Assembly (NCBI GenBank): GCA_003217965.1
Contig: QHNB01000149.1
Location: 1-6,416 of the forward strand
Origin: Verrucomicrobiota bacterium
GTDB taxonomy: Bacteria; Verrucomicrobiota; Verrucomicrobiia; Chthoniobacterales; UBA10450
DNA: 6,416 bases
Direction: 5' to 3'
The position numbers and the translations under genes were made by a program. The notes beneath the pieces were generated by a model that was not told where the DNA came from, did not search any database, and saw nothing but the letters and a program-made list of their open reading frames with translations. Below are positions 1-5,923 of this stretch, in pieces (the first letter of the stretch is position 1; each line of letters opens with the position of its first letter).

Positions 1-1289
1 TTGCCTCGACCACACCGCTGCCCGCTTTGCTCGCTCGACGGACAAATGCGCAAGTTCGGGCGATGGCGGTGCACACTTCCGGATTTGCGCGCTGGCGCGC
101 GATTGTTGAGCCACCAGTCAGTGGTCATACGACCTCGATTGAATCGCTCACCGCTCGCGTCAACGAAATTATCGAGCGGCAAGTGCGGCGCGCGCCGGAA
201 GATTGGTTCTGGGTCCACGACCGGTGGAAGACCCCGTTTCCCAATTTTCTTCTCGAGCGCTACAAGCGCGGTGTTTTTGTGCCGGGAAATGGGTCTGTGA
301 AACCGTTCCGAATTTTGATTCGAAGCGGAAATTGGCTCGGCGACGCGGTGATGAGCGTCCCGGCCGTTCAGACGATTAAACGCGGCCGGCCCGATGCGTA
401 TGTCACGATGGCGGCGCCGGAGACGATCGCTGAGATGTGGAAGATTGTTCCGGAAGTGGACGCCGTTATTGCGCTTCCGCAAAAATCCCTCTTCGCAGCG
501 GCGCGTATCTTACGCAAAGCGCCGGCTTTCGATGTCGCCATTCTCTTTCCGAATTCGCTGCGCACCGCACTCGAAGTGTTTTTGGCAGGAATTCCTCGAC
601 GAGTTGGATTCAGCGGCCATTCAAGGCGCTGGCTGCTGAATCAGCGACCGCGTCAGACAAAAGCGCGCGGCATCGTCCATCAAAGCTATAGATACTTGGA
701 ACTCGCTACTACGATTGGGGCAAAGGTTCGGCCTGAGTTTCCGCCGGCCAAGCCTGTCGATCGACAACGGGCTGATTTGAGATTTGCCCTTTGCCCGGGA
801 GCGGAATACGGACCGGCGAAACGTTGGCTGCCGGAACGATTCACTGAAGTAGCACGGGAGATCGCAGCACGATTGCCCGTGCGATGGATTCTTTTCGGGA
901 TCGCCAGCGACAGAGCAGTCGGCAACCAAATCGCCGGTGCACTGGGCGAAAAATGTGTGAATCGAATCGGCCAGACAACGTTGAGCGAGCTAATCGCAGA
1001 ACTGCGTCAGTGCGATTTGCTGCTCACAAACGACACCGGCACCATGCACCTGGGGAGTTGGCTCAGGATTCCGACCGTGTCGATTTTCGGCTCAACCGAG
1101 CCAAAGCGAACCGGTCCATTGGGTGCGGGTCATCGCATCTTGCGCCACCACGTCGAGTGCAGTCCCTGTTTTTTACGCCAATGCCCGCTCGATTTTCGAT
1201 GCATGCGCGAAATCACGGCTTCAGAAGTGACCACGGCTGTTCTCCAAGTGGTTCTCAGCGCGCCGAGCCCAGGGGCCGGCTCCGGTTAG
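1..1289 (+). CDS. waaF: Lipid A acyltransferase (LpxL/HtrB-type) C-terminus fused to GT9 ADP-heptose:LPS heptosyltransferase (5' partial)
   Basis: The reading frame is open from base 3, so the gene starts left of the window. Bases 3-230 encode the end of a lysophospholipid acyltransferase: an ARRT stretch near the left edge, then an Asn/Glu-containing helix and the hallmark PEDWFWVHDRWK (to 230) that closes LpxL/HtrB proteins, which add secondary acyl chains to lipid A at the inner membrane. A linker of about 25 residues leads without a stop into a full GT9 heptosyltransferase (about 297-1289). Visible GT9 marks are NWLGDAVMSVPA (330 on, with the Asp that is catalytic in WaaC/WaaF), CPGAEYGPAKRW (about 795-830), NDTGTMHLGSW (from 1029, ADP-heptose binding) and FGSTEPKRTGP. 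It ends in a four-cysteine cluster (1158-1202, CSPC then C and CM) known from WaaF-type enzymes. A GTG at 297 could start a separate GT9 protein, but no stop ends the acyltransferase before it, so a fusion is the simplest reading. It heads an apparent envelope operon. Confidence 0.88.
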   Translation, partial: ASTTPLPALLARRTNAQVRAMAVHTSGFARWRAIVEPPVSGHTTSIESLTARVNEIIERQVRRAPEDWFWVHDRWKTPFPNFLLERYKRGVFVPGNGSVKPFRILIRSGNWLGDAVMSVPAVQTIKRGRPDAYVTMAAPETIAEMWKIVPEVDAVIALPQKSLFAAARILRKAPAFDVAILFPNSLRTALEVFLAGIPRRVGFSGHSRRWLLNQRPRQTKARGIVHQSYRYLELATTIGAKVRPEFPPAKPVDRQRADLRFALCPGAEYGPAKRWLPERFTEVAREIAARLPVRWILFGIASDRAVGNQIAGALGEKCVNRIGQTTLSELIAELRQCDLLLTNDTGTMHLGSWLRIPTVSIFGSTEPKRTGPLGAGHRILRHHVECSPCFLRQCPLDFRCMREITASEVTTAVLQVVLSAPSPGAGSG

Positions 1290-1330
1290 CGTTGCTTTCT
1301 CGGCACATTTGGAAATCATTTCCTCTCAGG

Positions 1331-1762
1331 ATGGCAAATTCCGATGTCCCGCGCGTTCGGGCGGAATTTCAGGTGATGTTTTTCGACACCGATTGCGCGG
1401 CAGTTGTACACAATATTGCTTATTTACGCTTCATCGAAGTGGCGCGGACACAGCTTGCCGAGCAACTCGGATTGCAATTGCGCGAGATGGCGGAACAGCA
1501 GAAGTATCCCGTCCTTCTTCGGACAGAAATTGATTATCGGCGCGCCGCAAGACTCGGCGATCATCTCGTTGTCGAAGGTTGGCTCGATCGCATCGAACGG
1601 GTGCGATTTCGGTGCGGGTTTAAGATCCTGCGCCGGAACGATGACATGCTGATCGCGGAATGTCAGCAAACCCTGGCATTGATCGAGTTGCCCGCCGCGA
1701 AACTGTTGCGACTGCCACAGAGTTGGGACCAATATCGAGCGGCGGTAGCGGCTAGCGATTAA
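1331..1762 (+). CDS. Hotdog-fold acyl-CoA thioesterase (4HBT/YbgC-like)
   Basis: This 143-residue protein has the usual length of 4-hydroxybenzoyl-CoA thioesterase/YbgC hotdog proteins, which hydrolyse acyl-CoA or related thioesters in the cytoplasm. The diagnostic N-terminal segment is FFDTDCAAVVHNIAYLRFIE (residues 17-36). Asp19 or Asp21 sits where the family's catalytic Asp lies, and the helix that follows begins with the conserved YLRF.E.AR pattern. Residues 61-82 (LLRTEIDYRRAARLGDHLVV) match the typical beta strand and 'GD' turn. YbgC of proteobacteria has VYHANY where this has VVHNIAY, so it is a relative rather than an orthologue. ATG 1331 is chosen because the family motif begins right after it. 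The frame stays open back to 884, but that part lies over the GT9 gene in another frame. The Shine-Dalgarno match is poor (AGG abuts the ATG). It lies 41 bp after the fusion gene and 1 bp before the GT39 gene, so co-transcription is likely. The substrate cannot be told. Confidence 0.87.
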   Translation: MANSDVPRVRAEFQVMFFDTDCAAVVHNIAYLRFIEVARTQLAEQLGLQLREMAEQQKYPVLLRTEIDYRRAARLGDHLVVEGWLDRIERVRFRCGFKILRRNDDMLIAECQQTLALIELPAAKLLRLPQSWDQYRAAVAASD

Positions 1763-1763
1763 C

Positions 1764-3554
1764 ATGACTACGGGAACTCGCGCCTTGGGCGTGGGCGAAA
1801 CATTCCTCGAGCCAGGTGCGCTGCCGCCGCCTCCGACCCGGCACGCACTTTTCCTCATCGTCATTGCCCTGGGCGCGCTCGTTCACTTCGGGACGGTTTA
1901 CTGGGGCGACCTCTACAGCGAAACCGAAGGTCAGTATGCGGCAGCTGCGCGCGAAATGCTGCAGAACGGTGAGTATCTTTTGCCGACCAACGACAGCATT
2001 CCACGGCTGCAAAAACCGCCGCTCCTGTATTGGCTCATCGTCGGGAGCTATCAATTGTTCGGCGTGAATGCTGCCGCTGCGCGCATGCCCATCGCCCTCT
2101 CTGTGGTCGTGACCGTAGCGCTAACATTTCTCATTGGCGAACGGCTCGCGAACTTTTGGCGCGGGTTTGCCGCTAGCCTGATTTATCTCACCTTGACGGG
2201 CACGTTCGTCCTGGCGCGCATCGTCATGCCCGAACCGCTCTTCAGCGCCCTGATTGCGGGCGTGATCTATTGTGGCCTCGCTGGGTTTCAGCAACGAAAA
2301 CAGCGGCACATATGGTTCGCCGGAGCTTGGATTTGCGTCGGCTTAGCCTGTTTGGCTAAGGGTCCGCACGCATTGCTTTTTTGTGGAGCCACGTTCGCAA
2401 TACCGGCCATTTTTTACCGGGAAGCCCGAATCCGATTTCGTTCGCTTCTGTCATGGCGGTACTTGCTTCTCTTCGCGGCGATGGTTGCTCCCTGGTATAT
2501 CTGGGTCGAAACCCATTTCAATGGGTCGTTTCACTCTCTTGTCGGGGCAGAGTGGGGTAAACATTTGGTAGGCAGGTACCCGAATGGTCAATGGTACGAT
2601 GACGTGCCGCGACTAATATTTCTCGCGATGCACCTTGGGTGGTGGTTCCCGTGGTCGTTCGCCATTTTACCTCCTCTTTTTGCCTGGCGTCGCGTAATGC
2701 GACCTCGAGAGATCAGTTTCGAAGACGCTCTACCGATGAGTTGGGGGCTCGTTGTGTTAAGCGCGGCTGTCATAATTGGTCAGAGGCAAGATTATTACGC
2801 GCTCAGCATGTTCAGCGCGTTCGCCCTGTGGGCAGCGATGATTTTTGATCGGGCGCCGCGATCACTGCGGAGCGCCGTTGCAGTCCTGCTCGGCGCGGTC
2901 GGTCTCGCGCTTGCCGCAGTTGCCCTTTTCCTACCTCAGCTCCTCTCGAAAAATCAATCGACCTGGGGCGAAACCAGCTTTCGTTGGACGGCGCTGCTTG
3001 CCCTGCGAGATATCCCGCCGAGCGCGTGGTTGCAATTCCGACCGCTCGTTGCGATCACCGCTGCCTGCCTGATCCTCGGCGTCTTGGTCACCATTTACCT
3101 GCTGCGGAGCAATCGTGAAAAAATCGCCATCCTTGGAATCGCTGTTGGGATGATTCCCGCTGGTTTTTGCATGATCAGCGGCGTGGCCCAACTCGCCCCG
3201 TACTTCTCTCTTGCACCGGCAGCGCGATATTTGAATGCGCGTCTCGACGCAACGGGACAGGTGATCTTCGAAGGGTCGCCTGGTCTAGCCAGTAGTCTCG
3301 GATTCTACCTCGAAGGCAAATTTGCCATGGTAAATCAGCAACCGGATCCGGACCTCCCGCTTACGGCCGAACAACATAATCTTTTTCTTGAAGAATCAGA
3401 TGCGCTCGAGCGCTGGTCAGCGCCACGCGCTGTTTTCCTGATCATCGAGCAAAGCCGGGTAGACCACTGGCGCGATGTATTGACGAAGCGCTTTCATGTT
3501 TATCATCAAGTGGCAACCTGCGGCACTTATGTGGTGCTCTGCAATCAGATCTGA
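1764..3554 (+). CDS. GT39-family (ArnT/PMT-like) integral membrane glycosyltransferase
   Basis: This is a 596-residue, strongly hydrophobic protein with about a dozen membrane segments (first at about residues 28-46) and a soluble C-terminal part of roughly 120 residues. The first periplasmic loop carries GDLYSETEGQYAAAAREML (about 48-66), whose acidic residues (Asp49, Glu53, Glu55) match the catalytic and metal-binding loop of ArnT and protein O-mannosyltransferases. It is followed by QKPPLLYWL (83-91), the family's KPPL.YW signature. Such enzymes take a sugar from an undecaprenyl- or polyprenyl-phosphate donor and add it to lipid A, another glycan or a protein on the outer face of the inner membrane. 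E. coli ArnT is about 550 residues, so the length fits. The neighbouring acyltransferase/heptosyltransferase suggests a lipid A or LPS-core acceptor, but this is inference. No aminoarabinose synthesis genes are in view, so the name arnT is not used. The ATG at 1764 follows the thioesterase stop by 1 bp, which suggests translational coupling. Confidence 0.88.
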   Translation: MTTGTRALGVGETFLEPGALPPPPTRHALFLIVIALGALVHFGTVYWGDLYSETEGQYAAAAREMLQNGEYLLPTNDSIPRLQKPPLLYWLIVGSYQLFGVNAAAARMPIALSVVVTVALTFLIGERLANFWRGFAASLIYLTLTGTFVLARIVMPEPLFSALIAGVIYCGLAGFQQRKQRHIWFAGAWICVGLACLAKGPHALLFCGATFAIPAIFYREARIRFRSLLSWRYLLLFAAMVAPWYIWVETHFNGSFHSLVGAEWGKHLVGRYPNGQWYDDVPRLIFLAMHLGWWFPWSFAILPPLFAWRRVMRPREISFEDALPMSWGLVVLSAAVIIGQRQDYYALSMFSAFALWAAMIFDRAPRSLRSAVAVLLGAVGLALAAVALFLPQLLSKNQSTWGETSFRWTALLALRDIPPSAWLQFRPLVAITAACLILGVLVTIYLLRSNREKIAILGIAVGMIPAGFCMISGVAQLAPYFSLAPAARYLNARLDATGQVIFEGSPGLASSLGFYLEGKFAMVNQQPDPDLPLTAEQHNLFLEESDALERWSAPRAVFLIIEQSRVDHWRDVLTKRFHVYHQVATCGTYVVLCNQI

Positions 3555-3573
3555 TCTCTGGCATCTTCGACAT

Positions 3574-3602
3574 TTGAAAAAGCTAGCGGGGCGCGCTACT
3601 GT
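3574..3602 (+). promoter_or_regulatory. Candidate sigma70-like promoter for the small basic protein gene
   Basis: TTGAAA (3574-3579, five of six to the -35 consensus) is followed after exactly 17 bp by TACTGT (3597-3602), which keeps the first, second and last bases of the -10 consensus. Initiation would fall near 3609, giving a leader of about 9 bases before ATG 3618. This lies in the only gap of more than 60 bp on the plus strand. The -10 match is mediocre and sigma preferences of the host are unknown, so this is tentative. Confidence 0.27.
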
Positions 3603-3617
3603 CGTCGCTCGTTTCTC

Positions 3618-3773
3618 ATGTCACAGCATCGTAGCCTCAAGGGAGCCAGCACCATCATCGCCAAGCGAAATGTTTTGAAGCGCTTTGAGCGCATTGATTT
3701 GCTCAAGAAACGAGGCCAGTGGAAAGAAACGAGCAAAGTCATTGGCCTCCCTAAAACAAAGCCGGACGTTTAA
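3618..3773 (+). CDS. Small basic protein (PVC-group 'small basic protein' family, 51 aa)
   Basis: ATG 3618 to TAA 3773 encodes 51 residues with nine Lys and five Arg against four acidic residues, a net charge of about +10. The layout matches a family I recall from Planctomycetes, Verrucomicrobia and Chlamydiae (NCBI name 'small basic protein', model TIGR04137 from memory): a short N-terminus with SLK, then KRNVLKRFERIDLLKKRGQW (residues 16-35), then a GLPK motif (43-46) and a basic tail. Known members show the same RNVL..ERI..L...G.W...GLPK spacing. There is no signal peptide or membrane segment. The strong charge suggests nucleic acid binding, possibly rRNA, but no function is established to my knowledge. 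The next gene, 27 bp downstream, encodes an rRNA pseudouridine synthase, which would suit a ribosome-linked role. No clear Shine-Dalgarno precedes the ATG. An overlapping 60-residue frame (3496-3678) is rejected because it runs into the GT39 gene and resembles nothing. Confidence 0.85.
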   Translation: MSQHRSLKGASTIIAKRNVLKRFERIDLLKKRGQWKETSKVIGLPKTKPDV

Positions 3774-3800
3774 GCGCCAATTTCCCGGCCAAATACAGCG

Positions 3801-4505
3801 GTGCGGCTGAACCGGTTTCTTGCGGCTGCTGGAATCGCTTCACGGCGGCAAGCGGACGAATTGATCGCCCAAGGTCGGGTGACGGTTAACGGCAGACAGT
3901 GCACGGACTTTCATTATCAACCGGCACCCGGCGATCACGTCAAACTTGACGACAAGCTTATTTTCCCTAAGACCCGAGTCTATCTCGCGTTAAATAAACC
4001 ACGAGGTTTCGTTTGCACACAACGTGATCCGCACGCGACCGACACCATCTTCGACTTGCTGCCACCCAGGTTTTCGGGCCTTTTTTACGTCGGACGCCTC
4101 GATGCACAAAGCGAAGGTTTGTTGTTGCTGACGAACGACGGCGACTTTGCCCAGCGTCTCACGCATCCCCGCTTTGAGATCGAAAAAGAATACGAAGTGA
4201 ACCTGGATAAACCCGCCTCACCCGATCTCGCCGAACGCCTCCTCCGCGGTGTCGTTATAGATGGGAAACGCGCCAGCGCGGCGCGGGTTCGTCGGATTTC
4301 CGCCAAGCGGTTGCAGATTGTGCTTACCCAAGGGCTCAATCGTCAAATTCGGCGAATGCTAGAGCGATTCGGTTTTCACGCCAAACGCTTGAGACGAATT
4401 CGGATCGCCAACCTTTCCTTACGTGACTTGCCGCCAGGAAAGTGGCGACAACTTAGCCAGCAGGAGGTGCGTAACTTGACTGTGGCGTCTGGTGCAAAGA
4501 ATTGA
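3801..4505 (+). CDS. rRNA pseudouridine synthase, RsuA/RluB/RluF family
   Basis: This enzyme isomerises a specific uridine in ribosomal RNA to pseudouridine. The 234-residue protein begins with an S4 RNA-binding domain (about residues 1-50; RLNRFLAAAGIASRRQAD, then GRVTVNG). The catalytic domain follows, with LNKPRG (64-69) and the signature GRLDAQSEGLLLLTNDGD (98-115), in which Asp101 is the expected nucleophile. LTQGLNRQIRRMLERFG (175-191) and the tail with SLRDLPPGKWRQL resemble E. coli RluF more than RluB or RsuA, so a 23S rRNA target is favoured. The exact uridine cannot be read from sequence. GTG 3801 is the start because the S4 motif begins at residue 2 and an in-frame stop (3771-3773) lies 9 codons upstream with no ATG between. 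No good ribosome binding site is seen. It sits 27 bp after the small basic protein and just before the SDR gene, consistent with one transcript. Confidence 0.92.
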   Translation: MRLNRFLAAAGIASRRQADELIAQGRVTVNGRQCTDFHYQPAPGDHVKLDDKLIFPKTRVYLALNKPRGFVCTQRDPHATDTIFDLLPPRFSGLFYVGRLDAQSEGLLLLTNDGDFAQRLTHPRFEIEKEYEVNLDKPASPDLAERLLRGVVIDGKRASAARVRRISAKRLQIVLTQGLNRQIRRMLERFGFHAKRLRRIRIANLSLRDLPPGKWRQLSQQEVRNLTVASGAKN

Positions 4506-4509
4506 GCAG

Positions 4510-5304
4510 ATGAAACTCGACAACTGTTCCGCAGTTATCACCGGCGCTTCTGCCGGGATTGGCCGCGAATTTGCGCGGCAGCTCGCTCCGCGCGCGCAGC
4601 GCATTGTTCTGGTCGCCAGACGAGGCGATCGGCTGGAGGAACTGCGGCTGGAGTTGCAGCAGACAAATCCGGCGTTACGGGTCGAGATTCGGGTCGCCGA
4701 TCTTTCGGTTCTCGAACAAGTGATGGAACTGGGCCGTGACCTTTCGAAAGATCAGCCGGTTGATTTTCTGATTAACAATGCCGGATTAGGCGACTACGGC
4801 TCGGTTTCGACCGCGGATCCAAGGCGCTTGAATGAGATGATCCAAGTCAATGTTCTCGCCCTCACCGCGCTCACACGCGCTTTGTTGCCGCAAATGATTG
4901 CACAGAAGCGCGGCGGGATCTTGAACGTCAGCTCCTCGGCCGGTTTTTTGCCAATTCCGGGCTTTGCTGTTTACGCCGCCACAAAGGCGTACGTGACAAG
5001 TTTCAGTGAGGCCCTTCGCGCGGAAGTACGGGGGAGCCATATTTCCGTTTGTGCGCTCTGCCCCGGACCAGTGCACACCGAATTCATGACCGTCGCAGCG
5101 CAACGACAACCACGATCGGAAACCGCGCCCGAATTCGTACACGTACCGGTCGAGAAAGTGGTGCGCGCCGGACTAAACGGGATAGAGCGCGACAACGCGC
5201 TCATAATTCCCGGTAGCATGATGAAGATCGGAATGGCGCTGGCACGTCTATCGCCCATCGCGCTAATGCGCCTAGGTTGGCGTTTTTCCAAAGGGCGCGT
5301 CTAG
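4510..5304 (+). CDS. Short-chain dehydrogenase/reductase (classical SDR, DltE/YqjQ-like)
   Basis: This is an NAD(P)-dependent oxidoreductase of 264 residues, the usual classical SDR length. The nucleotide-binding turn TGASAGIG is at residues 11-18 and NNAG at 89-92. The active site shows Asn114, Ser142 (within NVSSSAG), and Tyr155 and Lys159 in YAATK. CPGPVHTEF (about 199-207) is the usual segment after the active site. Arg37-Arg38 after the second beta strand (VARRGDR) suggests a preference for NADP(H). The basic C-terminus (after MKIGMALARLSPIALM) could lie on a membrane surface. The substrate is unknown, and assignment to the DltE-like group (COG0300 type) rests on overall look. ATG 4510 is preferred because SDRs typically begin 8-10 residues before the glycine-rich turn. 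A GTG at 4492 in frame would add six residues and overlap the pseudouridine synthase by 14 bp. AGGAGGTG at 4462-4469 is too far from either start to decide. The stop is 7 bp from the stop of the convergent redoxin gene. Confidence 0.9.
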   Translation: MKLDNCSAVITGASAGIGREFARQLAPRAQRIVLVARRGDRLEELRLELQQTNPALRVEIRVADLSVLEQVMELGRDLSKDQPVDFLINNAGLGDYGSVSTADPRRLNEMIQVNVLALTALTRALLPQMIAQKRGGILNVSSSAGFLPIPGFAVYAATKAYVTSFSEALRAEVRGSHISVCALCPGPVHTEFMTVAAQRQPRSETAPEFVHVPVEKVVRAGLNGIERDNALIIPGSMMKIGMALARLSPIALMRLGWRFSKGRV

Positions 5305-5311
5305 CGCGCGA

Positions 5312-5920
5312 TCATTTGTATTTAATTGAACAACCGTACGGCCGCGTGTTCGCGTTCGAAACTGGTTTGCCGCTCATCGATTCATCGAGCGCCACCTTCA
5401 CATAATTGGTCGACGAAGGGATATCATTCGGGTTGGGAGTGGCTTTGCTGTCGATCGCACCCTCGTAAATCACCTTTCCATCGGGATTGATGACGAACAT
5501 GTGAGGCGTATTTCGCGCGTTGTAGCTGCGACCGGCTTTACCATCCGGGTCGAGTAACAGGGTCGTTTGTTTGGTGTTCCAATCTTTCATCACTTTTTGA
5601 GCCTGTTCCGAGGAAAGATTTCCTTCCGCGCCAGGCGCGTTGGAATCAATTGTCAGCCAGACGACCCCTTTGCCGGTATATTCGCCTTGCAGCTTCTGCA
5701 TGTTGCCGCTCCCGTAATGTTTCTTCACGAACGGGCACTCGGGATTAAACCATTCCAGGACCACGTATTTGCCTTTGTACTGCGAGAGACTGTGGGTTTT
5801 GCCATTGACATCAGGCAGACTGAAATCGGGCGCGGCCGAGCCGACAGCTGGGGATTCCGCCGCATACAGCGCGGTTGCGGCCAACGAAAAGCAAGCGAGA
5901 ACAATGGAACGAATTTTCAT
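5312..5920 (-). CDS. Secreted peroxiredoxin-like thioredoxin-fold protein (PRX_like1 type)
   Basis: This 202-residue protein starts with a Sec signal peptide (basic KIR, then a hydrophobic stretch ending ALYA; predicted cleavage after about residue 20 before AESP). The mature part is an AhpC/TSA-redoxin fold: GSAAPDFSLPDVNGK (27-41), then VLEWFNPECPFVKKHY (54-69), and NTPHMFVINPDGKVIY (137-152) with the cis-proline Pro139. The active site has only one cysteine, Cys62 (CPFV in place of CxxC). The second Cys of the mature protein is Cys197 in the C-terminal RPYGCSIKYK. That one-plus-C-terminal Cys pattern fits the PRX_like1 branch as I remember it. It probably acts outside the inner membrane as a thiol peroxidase or reductase, but this is inference. 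It starts 3 bp after the stop of the DsbD-like gene, so the two are very likely co-transcribed and DsbD may supply its electrons. Cys10 lies in the signal peptide and is not a convincing lipobox. Confidence 0.88.
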   Translation of the reverse strand: MKIRSIVLACFSLAATALYAAESPAVGSAAPDFSLPDVNGKTHSLSQYKGKYVVLEWFNPECPFVKKHYGSGNMQKLQGEYTGKGVVWLTIDSNAPGAEGNLSSEQAQKVMKDWNTKQTTLLLDPDGKAGRSYNARNTPHMFVINPDGKVIYEGAIDSKATPNPNDIPSSTNYVKVALDESMSGKPVSNANTRPYGCSIKYK

Positions 5921-5923
5921 ACG

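Noticed and set aside
1..300. A 99-residue frame on the plus strand at the left edge
   Set aside because: It overlaps the acyltransferase end in another frame, and only the latter frame shows a family signature (PEDWFWVHDRWK). Its own product looks random and Arg/Ser-rich.
884..1330. A 149-codon N-terminal extension of the thioesterase frame
   Set aside because: It lies entirely over the conserved GT9 motifs in another frame, has no recognisable domain, and the hotdog motif begins just after ATG 1331.
1424..1864. A 146-residue minus-strand frame over the thioesterase, and similar antisense frames at 4786-5142 and 621-929
   Set aside because: They are antisense shadows of well-supported genes, with no domain motifs and no start context. 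High GC content readily produces such frames.
3496..3678. A 60-residue plus-strand frame spanning the GT39 end and the following gap
   Set aside because: It overlaps the end of the GT39 gene and the small basic protein gene in a different frame and matches no family I know.
5295..5309. A small hairpin, GCGCG/CGCGC with loop TCTAG, between the convergent stops
   Set aside because: The stem is perfect but only 5 bp, and no T-run follows on either strand. It may help end transcription but does not meet the pattern of an intrinsic terminator.
5891..5893. Cys10 of the redoxin signal peptide as a possible lipoprotein cysteine (VLAC)
   Set aside because: The hydrophobic stretch before it is too short for a lipoprotein signal, and a better Sec cleavage site (ALYA before AESP) lies downstream.
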